This document shows positions 55,206 through 64,000 of a stretch of DNA of 64,000 nt, one piece after another (position 1 is the first letter of the stretch; the number at the start of each line of letters is the position of its first letter). The DNA comes from Corynebacterium mustelae (GTDB lineage: Bacteria > Actinomycetota > Actinomycetes > Mycobacteriales > Mycobacteriaceae). Location of the stretch: positions 2,480,001 to 2,544,000 of the forward strand of contig NZ_CP011542.1 of assembly GCF_001020985.1 (NCBI RefSeq), read 5' to 3'. Below the pieces are notes generated by a model that saw only the letters and a list, made by a program, of their open reading frames with translations, did not search any database and was not told the DNA's origin. The position numbers and the translations under genes are program-made.

Positions 55206-55492
55206 TGCAATGATTCGCATACTTTTTGCAAAAGCTATGGCCTAGGACTTTTCAGTATAACCCCGCCAAGCTGGGAAGTTACAAATAGATAACAAGATAC
55301 AACTTTTGCATACTCATTTTATTAATAAAAGGGATATATTATTGGCTGCAAGAATGCTAAGCTGACTTTAATCGCCAAAGGCACCCCCACCCCCTCTTGG
55401 CAGGAACTTCTTCGGCACCACCTGTAGCCTTCCCTCCCGCCAATCGCCTTGAACCCCGATGACCACACAGACAACTAGGCAGGACGACGATC

Positions 55493-55858
55493 ATGCGAAA
55501 CGGTGACCAGCAGACTACGACCCGCACTACGCCAACCAAACGCCCCAGTAAACCCGCTCTTCTTTCCGATCCGCAGAAACTCATCGAAACCGCTAACCTT
55601 TTCAAGGCCCTGGATTCTTCTATTCGGCTACACATCATTGAGCTTCTGGCGCAACGTGACCACTTCGTCTACGAGCTGGTTGAAACTTTAGGCAGCAGCC
55701 AACCGCTCATCAGCCAACATCTACGGGTACTACGCAAGGCCAGCATCGTGGATTGCCAGCGTAACGGGCGACTCATAACATATAGCCTCTGCTGTCGCGA
55801 CATTCTCAAAGTGATTAATCTGGCCGCTGTAACCTGCAAGAAAGCAAAGCCCAATTAG
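55493..55858 (+). CDS. ArsR/SmtB-family zinc-type repressor
   Basis: A 121-residue winged-helix repressor: LFKALDSSIRLHIIELLAQ, recognition helix QPLISQHLRVLRKASIVDCQRNGR, then YSLCCRDILKVINL. The Cys pair in the last part and Cys in VTCKKAKPN may help metal binding. It stands between glyS and zur, the place of SmtB (Rv2358) in mycobacteria, where it is repressed from DNA by zinc. The N-terminal 40 residues are polar and Thr/Pro-rich. The start ATG 55493 has AGGACG upstream. Unlike mycobacteria, a 500-base gap separates it from zur. Confidence 0.88.
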   Translation: MRNGDQQTTTRTTPTKRPSKPALLSDPQKLIETANLFKALDSSIRLHIIELLAQRDHFVYELVETLGSSQPLISQHLRVLRKASIVDCQRNGRLITYSLCCRDILKVINLAAVTCKKAKPN

Positions 55859-56372
55859 GTCCGCTTCATAGCTACAGCCCATAACGGCAGCAACCGGAAC
55901 GCTGCGCACTCACGATTGCAACCCTCATGGTGAATTTTCACCATCGTTATTTTTCAATAAAGCCCCAGCTGAGCACGAAGATGGAAATATTATTTCGTTC
56001 AGCTGGACAAATACCCTTTGCTTAATTTTCAATACGCGCCTAGTCTTGGAGTAAGGCGTGCAAAAAATGCACAAGTCCATCGGTTAGTGCCGTCGCTTGT
56101 CACCTGTATCAGTAATCCCCTCACCCGGTTTACTTACCTCAAGCACCAACGGCATTAACGCTTGACGACGTACTTTCTTGTCTAGCGTTCGCATCGGGAA
56201 ACCTCACACACTTCCCAGGAAAACTAGCACTGGAGGTTCATCTCAAGCCACCGCTTCTGGCAGTTTTGTATGGTCGCCATTTTTGTAGTGATACATAATG
56301 TCAACCGAAAATACATCCCAGAAACTTTAGTTAGTGCTACTCATACAAGGGTTACCTTGTGAAAGGGACACC
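55859..56372. other. non-coding region between the ArsR gene and zur
   Basis: About 510 bases. First a stem ATGGTGAA/TTCACCAT followed by a T-rich stretch (55927-55953), likely the ArsR terminator; then CCAGCTGA/TCAGCTGG (55965-56006), a second hairpin. No gene is credible. The zur promoter must lie in the last 150 bases. Confidence 0.5.
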
Positions 56373-56798
56373 GTGAAAAAAGCCATGGAACATACCGTGC
56401 CGAAATTAGGTGTGCGCAGTACTCGCCAGCGCACCGCAGTGGTGAATGTATTACGAGAATTAGAAAACTTCGCTTCCGCAAAAACCATCCACCAAGAACT
56501 TACAAACCGAGACCTTAAGGTCGGATTAACCACTGTTTACCGCACGTTGCAATCGCTATCGGAAGTTGATGCGGTAGACGTACTACACATGGCTAATGGC
56601 GAAACATTATATCGTCATTGCCTCAATGGGGATCACCACCATCACCTGGTATGTACCCAGTGCGGGCGCACCGTCGAAATCGACGGTGGCCCAGTCGAGG
56701 AATGGGCAAGCGAAATCGCAACCAAATTCGGTTTCCAGCTTACCGGTCATGACGCAGAAATTTACGGTCTGTGTCAGGCCTGCCTCGAAGCGAAATAA
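56373..56798 (+). CDS. zur: Fur-family zinc uptake regulator Zur
   Basis: A 141-residue Fur-type repressor. The DNA-binding part is RSTRQRTAVVNVLRELENFASAKTIHQEL and TTVYRTLQSL. Metal-site residues include HCLNGDHHHHLVCTQCGRTVE (His cluster with the structural CxxC) and the C-terminal CQAC. The GTG start at 56373 follows AAAGGGA; an ATG at 56388 is possible. Position after the SmtB-like gene identifies it as Zur rather than Fur. Followed by a strong terminator. Confidence 0.9.
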   Translation: MKKAMEHTVPKLGVRSTRQRTAVVNVLRELENFASAKTIHQELTNRDLKVGLTTVYRTLQSLSEVDAVDVLHMANGETLYRHCLNGDHHHHLVCTQCGRTVEIDGGPVEEWASEIATKFGFQLTGHDAEIYGLCQACLEAK

Positions 56799-56813
56799 CC
56801 CAAACCAAAACTA

Positions 56814-56843
56814 AAGTCGTGGTGGCTTTGTCCACCACGACTT
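56814..56843. terminator. bidirectional terminator after zur
   Basis: A 12-bp perfect stem AAGTCGTGGTGG / CCACCACGACTT. Convergent genes lie on both sides. Confidence 0.85.
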
Positions 56844-56868
56844 CTTGTGCTTAGTTAACACCTACACG

Positions 56869-57978
56869 CTAAGTAATCGTCGCCCCAAATAAGCTACCTA
56901 AGCCATAGGTAATCCCAGCCGCTGCCATACCGATGAGCAATTGCCGAACTGCGCGCTTGAGGGGGCGCTTACCGGATAAGATGCCAGTGATTGCCCCGGT
57001 AAACATCAGTGCGATCCCCACCAACACGATCGCCAACGCACTTGCCCACGCTGACGGAAAATCGAAAATATAAGGTATCACTGGTATCAATGCACCGGTG
57101 CCAAACGACATAAAGCTAGAGCAAGCCGCAGACCACGCGCCATTTGATGTGGCGGTTTCTGAGTGGGTTCCTTCCCAAATATCTTGCTCGCCTGGTTGCT
57201 TGGTGTGAATATGGGCGAAAACTCGGGCGGCTTTCTCATCCGCCTCGGTGGCGCTCATCCCCCGGGCACGGTAAACCAACGCTAATTCATTCGCGTCGAC
57301 ATCAAGCAGCGTCACTGCCTTCCCTGCCTCCGGATGCGGGTGCGACGCCTCTAACAGCTCGTTTTGCGATTTGACGGAGATATACTCCCCGGCCGCCATG
57401 GACAAAGCGCCGGAAAGCAACCCAGAGATACCAGTCAGCAAAATGATATTGGTGTCCACCCCAGAGGCCATCACTCCCAGAACCAGCGCCAGATTAGACA
57501 CTAAACCGTCATTGGCTCCGAATACGGCGGCACGAAAATTTCCGCTCATCTGCTCCCGACCCCGGGCAGCCAATCCCCGCACAATTTCGGCGTGAATTGC
57601 TTCATCGGCTTTCATCTGCTCGGTCGCATCTGCATCGTCGAAATATGGGCTACGTGATTCCGCGGTCTGCATCATCGCCAACGCAAAGACGGTACCAAAC
57701 CGCCGCGCTAGAAAAGCCATAAATCGAGTAGAAAAGTCGGGGGTACGCGGCATACCTACTTCGTCGCCAAGTAAGGTGCGCCAATGCTGCTCATGCCTAG
57801 CTTCTGCCTCGGCCACAGCAAGGAGGATATCGCGTTCTTCCCCGTCTCGTTTACGGGCTAGTTCTCGGTACACGGCAGCTTCGGCGCGCTCGTTGGCAAG
57901 ATACTGTTGCCACCTGCGGATTTGTTTCTGGGTGGGATTGGAGGCTTTTTCCCCCGCGTTGAGCGGTTGGTGTGGCAT
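56869..57978 (-). CDS. ferritin-like/VIT1 iron exporter, MbfA type
   Basis: A 369-residue fusion. The N-terminal ferritin-like part (about residues 15-140) has the diiron ligands spaced in AEAAVYRELA, AEARHEQHWR and KADEAIHAEIVRG. The C-terminal VIT1/CCC1 part has about five membrane helices (AAVFGANDGLVSNLALVLGV, GISGLLSGALSMAAGEYISV, and three more at the end). MbfA-like proteins export iron and protect from iron and peroxide stress (family knowledge). The ATG at 57978 lies one base after the uppS stop, so they are translationally linked. No DtxR box was found just ahead. Confidence 0.88.
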   Translation of the reverse strand: MPHQPLNAGEKASNPTQKQIRRWQQYLANERAEAAVYRELARKRDGEERDILLAVAEAEARHEQHWRTLLGDEVGMPRTPDFSTRFMAFLARRFGTVFALAMMQTAESRSPYFDDADATEQMKADEAIHAEIVRGLAARGREQMSGNFRAAVFGANDGLVSNLALVLGVMASGVDTNIILLTGISGLLSGALSMAAGEYISVKSQNELLEASHPHPEAGKAVTLLDVDANELALVYRARGMSATEADEKAARVFAHIHTKQPGEQDIWEGTHSETATSNGAWSAACSSFMSFGTGALIPVIPYIFDFPSAWASALAIVLVGIALMFTGAITGILSGKRPLKRAVRQLLIGMAAAGITYGLGSLFGATIT

Positions 57979-57979
57979 G

Positions 57980-58726
57980 TTATTTAGTCCCCCCAAACCG
58001 TCGGTCGCGTTTGGCATATTCGATTACGGCATCAAATAAATCCTGCGGAGTGTAATCCGGAAACAGCTTGTTCTGGTACACCATCTCTGCATACGCCGAT
58101 TGCCACATAAGAAAGTTTGAGGTGCGTTTCTCTCCGGATGGCCGGAGGAATAAATCCACGTCGGGCATTGTCGGTTCGTCTAGGAATGATTGAAAATTCT
58201 TTTCCGTAATATCCTCGGGCCGCAATGTGCCTTCTTGCACCTGTTGAGCAATAGCCCGGACGCCGTCGATAATCTCTGCGCGGCCACCGTAATTCACGCA
58301 CATGAACAGCGTCATGCTGGTGTTGTTTTTGGTTAATTCTTCGGCGGCTTCAAGTTCTTTGATCACACTGCGCCACAAACGGGGTCTACGACCCACCCAC
58401 CGCACGCGGACGTTACGCTCATGCAACCATTCCCGTTGCCGAGCCAAAACGTCACGATTGAATCCCATGAGGAACCGTACTTCTTCCGCGGAGCGTCGCC
58501 AGTTTTCGGTGGAAAAAGCGTAAGCCGAGAGGTTTTTTACCCCAAGTGCTTGGCACGCCGCGACCATATCAAGCAGCACCGCTTCACCCCGCCGATGCCC
58601 TTCTGTACGCTTAAGTCCCCGTTGCTCGGCCCACCGGCCATTTCCATCCATCACCAGTGCGATGTGTTGTGGAATAAACTCCGCCGGAATGTGTGGCGGC
58701 ACTAGTTGTTCAGTCACGCCTAACAT
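57980..58726 (-). CDS. uppS: isoprenyl transferase (decaprenyl diphosphate synthase type)
   Basis: A 248-residue cis-prenyltransferase that makes the lipid carrier for cell-wall precursors. It has [25 protein letters not shown] (pyrophosphate P-loop with Asp), [10 protein letters not shown], and [22 protein letters not shown] near the end. The start is taken at ATG 58726; the family allows slight variation. The end touches the iron exporter gene, and recO follows upstream with about 65 bases between, in the order known from mycobacteria. Confidence 0.94.
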   Translation of the reverse strand: MLGVTEQLVPPHIPAEFIPQHIALVMDGNGRWAEQRGLKRTEGHRRGEAVLLDMVAACQALGVKNLSAYAFSTENWRRSAEEVRFLMGFNRDVLARQREWLHERNVRVRWVGRRPRLWRSVIKELEAAEELTKNNTSMTLFMCVNYGGRAEIIDGVRAIAQQVQEGTLRPEDITEKNFQSFLDEPTMPDVDLFLRPSGEKRTSNFLMWQSAYAEMVYQNKLFPDYTPQDLFDAVIEYAKRDRRFGGTK

Positions 58727-58791
58727 TGTGCCATCTGTCCCCGATTTTTCAATGCCAGATGAATAATTTTTTCGCACAAATTTTCTTAATA

Positions 58792-59559
58792 TTACGCCTG
58801 ATCTAGCACGTTGAGGCTATGGAGTTTGCGCTCAACATGCCATTGCAAGTGAGTGCGGGTCAAAGTGTGTATGTTATCAACAAACAATTGGCCTTTTCCG
58901 CGCTCAAATTGCTCTCCTATTATTTCCCAGGCACGCGTCCACTGGCGAGCGATAAGCAACCACATCACGTGCAAAACCTCTGGATCGACATCAATGGCGC
59001 CGGGTAGGCGACATGTAGCACACAACGCCCCACCCGGGGCCGGGTGAAATGCCCCATGTGGGCCAGGCGCGCCACAGTTACCGCACTGGAATAGACTTGG
59101 CGCCCACCCGGCAAGCTCCATCGCTTGCAATAAGAACGCGTCGAGCCTAAGCGTTGGCGTGCTGCTAGCTTGGAGGTCTGCCAGAGCATCGATCACTAAA
59201 TCGTATAGCGAGTCGCCGTCACCGCCGACGTGGGCTAACGCGAGACGTTCGGTGGCTTCAAGTACCGCACCTGCGGCGGAGTAGCGACCTAGGTCTTCGA
59301 TGATGCCAGTTGCAAAAAATTGCACCGTATCCGCGCCTGTGATGGACTCCAGGCTGCGGCCAGCGTAGAACTGTACATCTAGTTCAATAAATGGTTGCAG
59401 CCGGGAACCGAAGCGGCTTTTCGAGCGGCGCACTCCTTTTGCCACTCCTCGAACCAGCCCGCGTCCTTTTGTCAAGAACACGATGATTCGGTCCGCTTCG
59501 CCGAGATCATAGGTCCGGATCACCAATGCCCGTTCCCGATATGACTGACTGCGTGCCAT
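58792..59559 (-). CDS. recO: DNA repair protein RecO
   Basis: A 255-residue RecF-pathway mediator that loads RecA and anneals strands. N-terminal OB fold ([24 protein letters not shown]), helical middle and a C4 zinc module CGNCG (near 163-167) and CATC (near 186-189). It stands between era and uppS, as in mycobacteria. Start ATG 59559 ([13 protein letters not shown]). Confidence 0.95.
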   Translation of the reverse strand: MARSQSYRERALVIRTYDLGEADRIIVFLTKGRGLVRGVAKGVRRSKSRFGSRLQPFIELDVQFYAGRSLESITGADTVQFFATGIIEDLGRYSAAGAVLEATERLALAHVGGDGDSLYDLVIDALADLQASSTPTLRLDAFLLQAMELAGWAPSLFQCGNCGAPGPHGAFHPAPGGALCATCRLPGAIDVDPEVLHVMWLLIARQWTRAWEIIGEQFERGKGQLFVDNIHTLTRTHLQWHVERKLHSLNVLDQA

Positions 59560-59662
59560 TTCGTATCAATGCCTTCGGTTAGCCGGCTAATCGCGTCCGC
59601 ATCTATATCTCGCGGCGGACCTTGTCGGCTTGTTCTTTAAGGAGGTTACTTTACTTCCTGCC

Positions 59663-60592
59663 CTAGAAGCCTAGTCGGCCCAGCTGTTTGGGGTCGGATT
59701 GCCAGTTTTTCAATACTTTGATCCGCAGATCAAGATACACGTTCGTTCCTAATAATTCGCAGATTTGCGGCCGAGCGTTGTGAATGATCCGCCCGATTCT
59801 ACGTCCACCTTTGCCGATGAGGATTTCTTTCTGGCCAGGACGTTCGACGTAGATAACCACATGAACATCCATGACACCAGGCCGATCTTCGTTCGGAATG
59901 ATCTCATCAACTTCCACTGCCACGGAGTGTGGAAGTTCGTCTTTAAGTCCAGAAAGGGCAGCTTCGCGTACTAGTTCGGCGATTCGGGTTTCGGTATCGT
60001 CGTCGGTTATGTGATCGTCTGGGTAGAATTTCGGCCCTTCGGGCAAAAGCGACGTGATGACCTCGATGAGCACGTCGCGCTGCTCGCCGGTGACAGCCGA
60101 AACGGGGACAATCTCGCTGCTTTCACCCAGCAGATCGTGGACTGCCATGAGCTGTGCTGCGACTTGATCGCGGCTAACTTTGTCCACCTTGGTCACGATC
60201 CCCAAGATGGGAGTTGTGGGCGCTACCTTGCGAACGTTTTCTAGAATCCATCTGTCGCCGGGACCGATCTTTTCGTCGGCTGGAATAGTTAAGCCGATCA
60301 AGTCCATGTCGGCATAGGTGTCTTTGACCACCTCGTTGAGACGTTCCCCCAATAGGGTGCGGGGCCGGTGCAAACCGGGAGTGTCAACCACGATGATTTG
60401 CGCATTATCGCGGTGGATAATGCCGCGAATAGGATGCCGGGTGGTTTCCGGCTGGTTGGCGGTAATCGCGATCTTTTGTCCCACCAGCGCGTTTGTTAGC
60501 GTTGATTTTCCAGTGTTCGGTCGGCCAACAAAGCTAACGAAACCGGACCGAAATCCCTCGGGGGTTGAACTAAACGAATCGGTGGCAGTCAC
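59663..60592 (-). CDS. era: GTPase Era
   Basis: A 309-residue ribosome-assembly GTPase. G1 GRPNTGKST (near residue 23-31), G2 around PETTRHPI, G3 DTPG, G4 TKVD (Thr in place of the usual Asn, as in other actinobacterial Era proteins), and a C-terminal KH domain with ILIGKGGRRIGRI. It starts at GTG 60592 behind AGGAG. About 100 bases separate it from recO. Confidence 0.95.
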   Translation of the reverse strand: MTATDSFSSTPEGFRSGFVSFVGRPNTGKSTLTNALVGQKIAITANQPETTRHPIRGIIHRDNAQIIVVDTPGLHRPRTLLGERLNEVVKDTYADMDLIGLTIPADEKIGPGDRWILENVRKVAPTTPILGIVTKVDKVSRDQVAAQLMAVHDLLGESSEIVPVSAVTGEQRDVLIEVITSLLPEGPKFYPDDHITDDDTETRIAELVREAALSGLKDELPHSVAVEVDEIIPNEDRPGVMDVHVVIYVERPGQKEILIGKGGRRIGRIIHNARPQICELLGTNVYLDLRIKVLKNWQSDPKQLGRLGF

Positions 60593-60760
60593 CTGGCTCC
60601 TTATATTTTTTGGTTTATTGTTTTATCGCGGCTCCAACCGCACGAGTCATCAGATTGGTTTTTTAAGCACCAGTAACGAAAACTGATACCTAAAAACCAA
60701 CACTAGTCACCGACACCGGTGGACCAAGCATGAACTATTTGCGGCATCTAACCGACGAAA

Positions 60761-60829
60761 CGGCGGTGCTGGTGTCGTATCGGTTCTATTCTAGGACACC
60801 CGCCCCCATCTGACCCAGCAGCACCGCCG
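60761..60829. other. nested inverted repeat between era and pdxY
   Basis: Outer arms CGGCGGTGCTG (60761-60771) and CAGCACCGCCG (60819-60829) pair perfectly over 11 bases; inner GGTGTC/GACACC pairs inside. It may end one or both neighbouring transcripts or be a structured RNA; no T run is present. Confidence 0.45.
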
Positions 60830-60862
60830 CCGCACGATATGGCGCTGCCTGACAAGCCGTAC

Positions 60863-61714
60863 TTAGGCGATCTTTTCCACCTTAAATTGCAACTGCGGTT
60901 CGGCGAAGCGATCCTGAGCGTCAATGAGCAATAATTCACGGGAATCGCGGGCGTGAGTTAGTTCGATGAGGTCATAAACGGCGGAGGCGGTGCGCGCTAA
61001 GGCGTCTGCTGCGTCGTTACTGCGGATGTAGTGACCAGTAAACAATGCGGCGGTGACATCGCCGGAGCCGTTGCGTTTAGTGTTGATAAACGGAGTTTGA
61101 ACTTTCCACGCACCATTGTCATTAACCGCGATCATTTCGATAGTGTTTTCATCGCGGTCGGGGCGTAACACGGAGGTCACCAAAACGGTGTGTGGCCCCA
61201 TCGCACGGGCTGCTTCCACCGCGGCGAGGGTGCTATCAATAGTGGATGCTTCCACTCCGGTGAGGTATGAGAGTTCGAATTGGTTTGGGGTGATGATGTC
61301 TGCAACCGGCACGACCTTATCGCGCAGCAATGGTGGGATGAGGTCGGAGACAAAACACCCTGACTTCGCATTCCCCATCACCGGATCGCAGGCGTAAACA
61401 GCATGGGGGTTTTCGGCTTTGACCTGTGCAACGGTGTCGATGATGACATCCGCAATATCACTTCCACCCTGGTAACCAGACACAATCGCCTCGATGTTGG
61501 CGAAGGCGCCACGTGCTTTGATTCCATCAATGACGTTTTTAACCTGAGTTGCTGGTATGAGTTCGCCTCCCCATTCGCCGTAGCCGGTGTGATTTGAGAA
61601 ATTGACGGTATGAACAGGCCACACTTCGTGTCCGATGCGTTGTAATGGGAATACGGCGGCGGAGTTTCCTACGTGCCCATAGGAAACGTGGGATTGGATG
61701 GAAAGAATAGTCAT
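60863..61714 (-). CDS. pdxY: pyridoxal kinase PdxY
   Basis: A 283-residue ribokinase-like kinase that phosphorylates pyridoxal for PLP supply. Features: TILSIQSHVSYGHVGNSAA at the start, HTGYGEWGG, IVSGYQGG, the ATP site CDPVMGN, and the catalytic GSGDVTAALFTGHY (anion hole with Asp). It serves B6 salvage. The ATG at 61714 gives the family start; another ATG lies at 61723. It is divergent from the siderophore-binding lipoprotein, and a perfect 13-mer GCTTTTCGACGCC lies just upstream (61763-61775). Confidence 0.92.
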   Translation of the reverse strand: MTILSIQSHVSYGHVGNSAAVFPLQRIGHEVWPVHTVNFSNHTGYGEWGGELIPATQVKNVIDGIKARGAFANIEAIVSGYQGGSDIADVIIDTVAQVKAENPHAVYACDPVMGNAKSGCFVSDLIPPLLRDKVVPVADIITPNQFELSYLTGVEASTIDSTLAAVEAARAMGPHTVLVTSVLRPDRDENTIEMIAVNDNGAWKVQTPFINTKRNGSGDVTAALFTGHYIRSNDAADALARTASAVYDLIELTHARDSRELLLIDAQDRFAEPQLQFKVEKIA

Positions 61715-61810
61715 GGTTCTAATCATGACGGTTTTGGCTATAAATAACAAAGCTTTACTCGCGCTTTTCGACGCCTCCCAGGCGCCAAACCACAGGCAAC
61801 CATAAAAAAA

Positions 61811-61829
61811 TAAGGTAATACTATCTTTA
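61811..61829 (+). promoter_or_regulatory. DtxR-type iron operator of the siderophore uptake genes
   Basis: TAAGGTAATACTATCTTTA matches 15 of 19 positions of the consensus TWAGGTWAGSCTWACCTWA and overlaps the expected -35 region ahead of an extended -10 TGCTATAAT (61843-61851). Confidence 0.6.
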
Positions 61830-61842
61830 ATTAGCATTCGCT

Positions 61843-61851
61843 TGCTATAAT
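61843..61851 (+). promoter_or_regulatory. extended -10 promoter element
   Basis: TGCTATAAT, 57 bases ahead of the lipoprotein start codon, just beyond the DtxR box. Confidence 0.6.
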
Positions 61852-61907
61852 GTGTCTCGGCTTAAAGTTTTACAACTTTAGTTTGATGAATATATAAAGG
61901 AGAATCA

Positions 61908-63104
61908 ATGCGAAAGCTTCGACTGCTGGGTGCGGGAGCGCTAATCGCGCTGACCGTAACCGCCTGCACCAATGGCACCGATACTGGATCAACCACGGCG
62001 GAGACGTCGAAAAGCACCGATACTGCGATCACCGTCACCGATGTCAAAGGTCGCACCGTCACCTTCGACGCCCCACCAGAACGCATCATCTTAGGCGAAG
62101 GCCGTGGCTTATTCGCCACATCAATCCTGAATAAAAACAATCCGATCGACAAAGTCGTTGCCTTAGGTTCCGACCTGACCACCGCCGCCCCATCGTTTAA
62201 AGAAAAACTGGTGGAGAAACTTCCCGCCGTTGCTGAACTACCCGAAATCGGCGGCATTGCCAAGGGCGATGTCACCGTGGAGAACCTCATCGCCCATAAC
62301 CCTGACGCCCTGGTCATGACCGCCGATCATTACGACGCGGCCGAAACCACTGGCATGTTGGAAAAAATCGACGCGGCTGGAATCAAATACATCGTGACCG
62401 ACTTCCGGCAGCACCCCATGACCAACACCACCACCTCCATCACGGCACTAGGTGAGCTTTTCGGCAAAACCGAGGAAGCAAAGAAATTCAACGCCGACTG
62501 GCAAGAAACGGTTGATCGGATCACCGAGCGCACCTCAAAACTCAGCGATGAGGAACGACCCAAGACTCTACTGTGGCGGGCCGCTGGGCTCAAAGATTGC
62601 TGTGCGACGGTCAATAAATCGAATTTAGGCGAATTTGTCAACGCAGCTGGCGGCGACAATCTGGGAGACCATATTCTTGACACCGAATCCGGTGATATCA
62701 CCGCCGAGAAGGTCATCGCGGAAAATCCAGACGTCATTATCGCCACCGGCGGTTCCTGGGATCCAGAAAAAGCCGGTTCGAAAGACGAAGAAAAGAAGCA
62801 GGCCATCCCGCACGTGGAATTGGGCTACTCCGGCACCAAAGAACGCGCCGCCGAAACACTGCGCGGACTGCTGCAAACCAATGGCTTCGACCAGCTTGAT
62901 GCCCCGAAGCAGGAAAAGCTGTATGCAGTTTGGCACCAGTTCTACGATTCCCCGATGAATTACCTGGCGCTGGAGCAATTCGCAGTATGGCTGCACCCAG
63001 ATCTGTTCTCCGATATTGATGTCAATGCCCACTGGGAGAAAGCCCACGACGAATTCCAGGCGTTCCCCGCCAGCGGCATCTTCTTCACTGGCATGAACCC
63101 GTAG
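61908..63104 (+). CDS. iron-siderophore ABC transporter, substrate-binding lipoprotein
   Basis: A 398-residue lipoprotein: signal peptide with lipobox LTVTAC (Cys near 20), a Thr/Ser linker, then a class III binding protein (VKGRTVTFDAPPERIILGEG; VENLIAHNPDALVMTADHYD; ENPDVIIATGGSWD). It resembles the Irp6A/FecB type of C. diphtheriae. The two conserved Glu that dock on the permease are not certain. ATG 61908 has AAAGGAGA upstream. A DtxR-type operator precedes it. First gene of an operon with a FecCD permease. Confidence 0.88.
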   Translation: MRKLRLLGAGALIALTVTACTNGTDTGSTTAETSKSTDTAITVTDVKGRTVTFDAPPERIILGEGRGLFATSILNKNNPIDKVVALGSDLTTAAPSFKEKLVEKLPAVAELPEIGGIAKGDVTVENLIAHNPDALVMTADHYDAAETTGMLEKIDAAGIKYIVTDFRQHPMTNTTTSITALGELFGKTEEAKKFNADWQETVDRITERTSKLSDEERPKTLLWRAAGLKDCCATVNKSNLGEFVNAAGGDNLGDHILDTESGDITAEKVIAENPDVIIATGGSWDPEKAGSKDEEKKQAIPHVELGYSGTKERAAETLRGLLQTNGFDQLDAPKQEKLYAVWHQFYDSPMNYLALEQFAVWLHPDLFSDIDVNAHWEKAHDEFQAFPASGIFFTGMNP

Positions 63105-63163
63105 CAACTACCACAAGGCGCTAGCCTTCCCGCAACCGACCACCCACACTGCTAAGGACAACA

Positions 63164-64000
63164 GTGAGTACTTCCCCACACTCGGTCATCGACGTGGATT
63201 CAACCCCACCTGCATCGAATCCACCCACATCCGCCGATTCGACGCAATCGGCAAGCCAATTGGTTTCCACCCATCGGCGCACTACCCGTCGACGGTGGGC
63301 GATCATTGTCGCGCTCACAGCCATTGCGTTAGTGGCGTTCGTTGTGGCCACGGTGGTTGGCCCCACCCAATTGGGATTCGCCGGTGTTGTACGGGGGCTT
63401 ATCCAACCAGATTCACTCAGCCAACAAGAACACACCGTGCTCTACACACTGCGGCTGCCCATGTCAGTGATGGCACTTTTGGTCGGTATTACTCTTTCGC
63501 TGGCGGGTGCCCAGATGCAAACCATCTTGTCCAATCCGCTGGCGGAACCCTACACCCTAGGCATCTCCGCCGCTGCTGCCTTCGGCGGCGCCGCAACCAT
63601 CGTTTTAGGCTGGACGGCGATCAACCAACCGCAATTCAACCTAGCGGTTATTGCCTGGCTCTCGTCCATGATCGCCACCGCCGTCATTGTTGGCGCGTCG
63701 ATCTGGCGCGGTGCCAGTGCGGAAACGATGATCTTGTTGGGAATCGGTTTGGTCTTTCTGTTCCAGGCGCTGCTCGCCTTGATCCAATACCGCGCTTCCA
63801 CCGAAGCCCTCCAGCAAATTGTCTTCTGGTCGATGGGGTCCATGACGCGGGCGACCTGGGCCGGAAACCTTGTGTTGGCGCTGGTCTTAGTCGTCATCAT
63901 CCCGATTTTCGGCATCCTCTCTTGGCGGCTGACTGCCTTGAAGCTGGGCGACGCCCGCGCCCAGGCCATGGGGGTCAACGTCGCCCGGCTCCGGGTTATC
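63164..64000 (+). CDS. FecCD-family iron ABC permease (partial, runs off the window)
   Basis: Open from GTG 63164 (AAGGAC upstream) to the end of the window, 279 codons so far. After a polar N-terminus of about 50 residues come several membrane helices, with LRLPMSVMALLVGITLSLAG, GAQMQTILSNPLAEPYTLGI (the typical FecCD loop) and WSMGSMTRATW. It would form the permease pair for the preceding binding protein. The start is 59 bases after that gene's stop. Confidence 0.9.
   Translation, partial: MSTSPHSVIDVDSTPPASNPPTSADSTQSASQLVSTHRRTTRRRWAIIVALTAIALVAFVVATVVGPTQLGFAGVVRGLIQPDSLSQQEHTVLYTLRLPMSVMALLVGITLSLAGAQMQTILSNPLAEPYTLGISAAAAFGGAATIVLGWTAINQPQFNLAVIAWLSSMIATAVIVGASIWRGASAETMILLGIGLVFLFQALLALIQYRASTEALQQIVFWSMGSMTRATWAGNLVLALVLVVIIPIFGILSWRLTALKLGDARAQAMGVNVARLRVI

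Larger units (their letters stand above)
54795..55492. other. intergenic region between glyS and the ArsR gene
   Basis: About 700 AT-rich bases. It holds the glyS promoter region, a possible small gene at 55031-55132 and a strong hairpin at 55178-55205. I see no clear zinc operator and no second convincing gene. Confidence 0.5.

Overview
The window looks like a chromosomal segment of a mid-GC Corynebacterium of the C. diphtheriae type. The evidence is a heme oxygenase closely resembling diphtheria HmuO under a DtxR-type operator, a decaprenyl-type uppS, the GlnE/GlnA2 pair, single-chain AceE (pyruvate dehydrogenase E1), DUF3052, and gene order known from Corynebacterium and Mycobacterium. That order is glnA2-glnE, then RNase H/phosphatase, zinc ribbon, Nif3, CobC, PtkA-like HAD, PtpA, SURF1 and CbiB, then aceE; and glyS, SmtB-like ArsR, Zur, uppS, recO, era. 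The species cannot be named from the sequence alone.

Layout. 0.1-3.8 kb: an MFS transporter broken by an in-frame stop, a small ATPase operon, a gene-poor stretch with two 62-bp inverted-repeat elements, and hmuO. 3.9-12.1 kb: nitrogen control (glnE, glnA2), a CYTH/CHAD protein and a degenerate galactokinase. 12.2-14.4 kb: a lipase-like protein and a gene-poor stretch with fragments. 14.5-22.6 kb: an RNB exoribonuclease, RNase P RNA and the conserved cluster to SURF1. 22.6-26.2 kb: an inserted island with a large putative secreted glycine-zipper toxin and two tandem membrane proteins, likely its immunity proteins; its 3' part is AT-rich. 26.3-30.8 kb: cbiB, tRNA-Val, DUF3052 and aceE. 31-40 kb: accessory genes (hydrolases, an acyl carrier protein, a TRIC channel, an ABC exporter, an ImmA/IrrE pair, a nonsense-interrupted DUF4259 gene) ending at tRNA-Met and tRNA-Asn. 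40-50 kb: a lipoprotein, small membrane proteins, dnaG, a trypsin-fold protein, glmS, a membrane-anchored RNase Sa-like enzyme and dgt. 50-61.7 kb: a TPM-domain protein, glyS, the zinc regulators, an MbfA-like iron exporter, uppS, recO, era and pdxY. 61.8-64 kb: a DtxR-operator-preceded iron-siderophore ABC uptake system running off the end.

Two genome-scale signals stand out beside the genes. One is a 13-mer, GCTTTTCGACGCC, present exactly nine times with many one- or two-base variants, in both orientations and in both coding and non-coding DNA. The other is a family of six elements, all exactly 62 bp between outer ends, with about 14-bp terminal inverted repeats AACTCGAC(C/T)T and mostly unrelated interiors. 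Two genes carry single nonsense codons that look recent.
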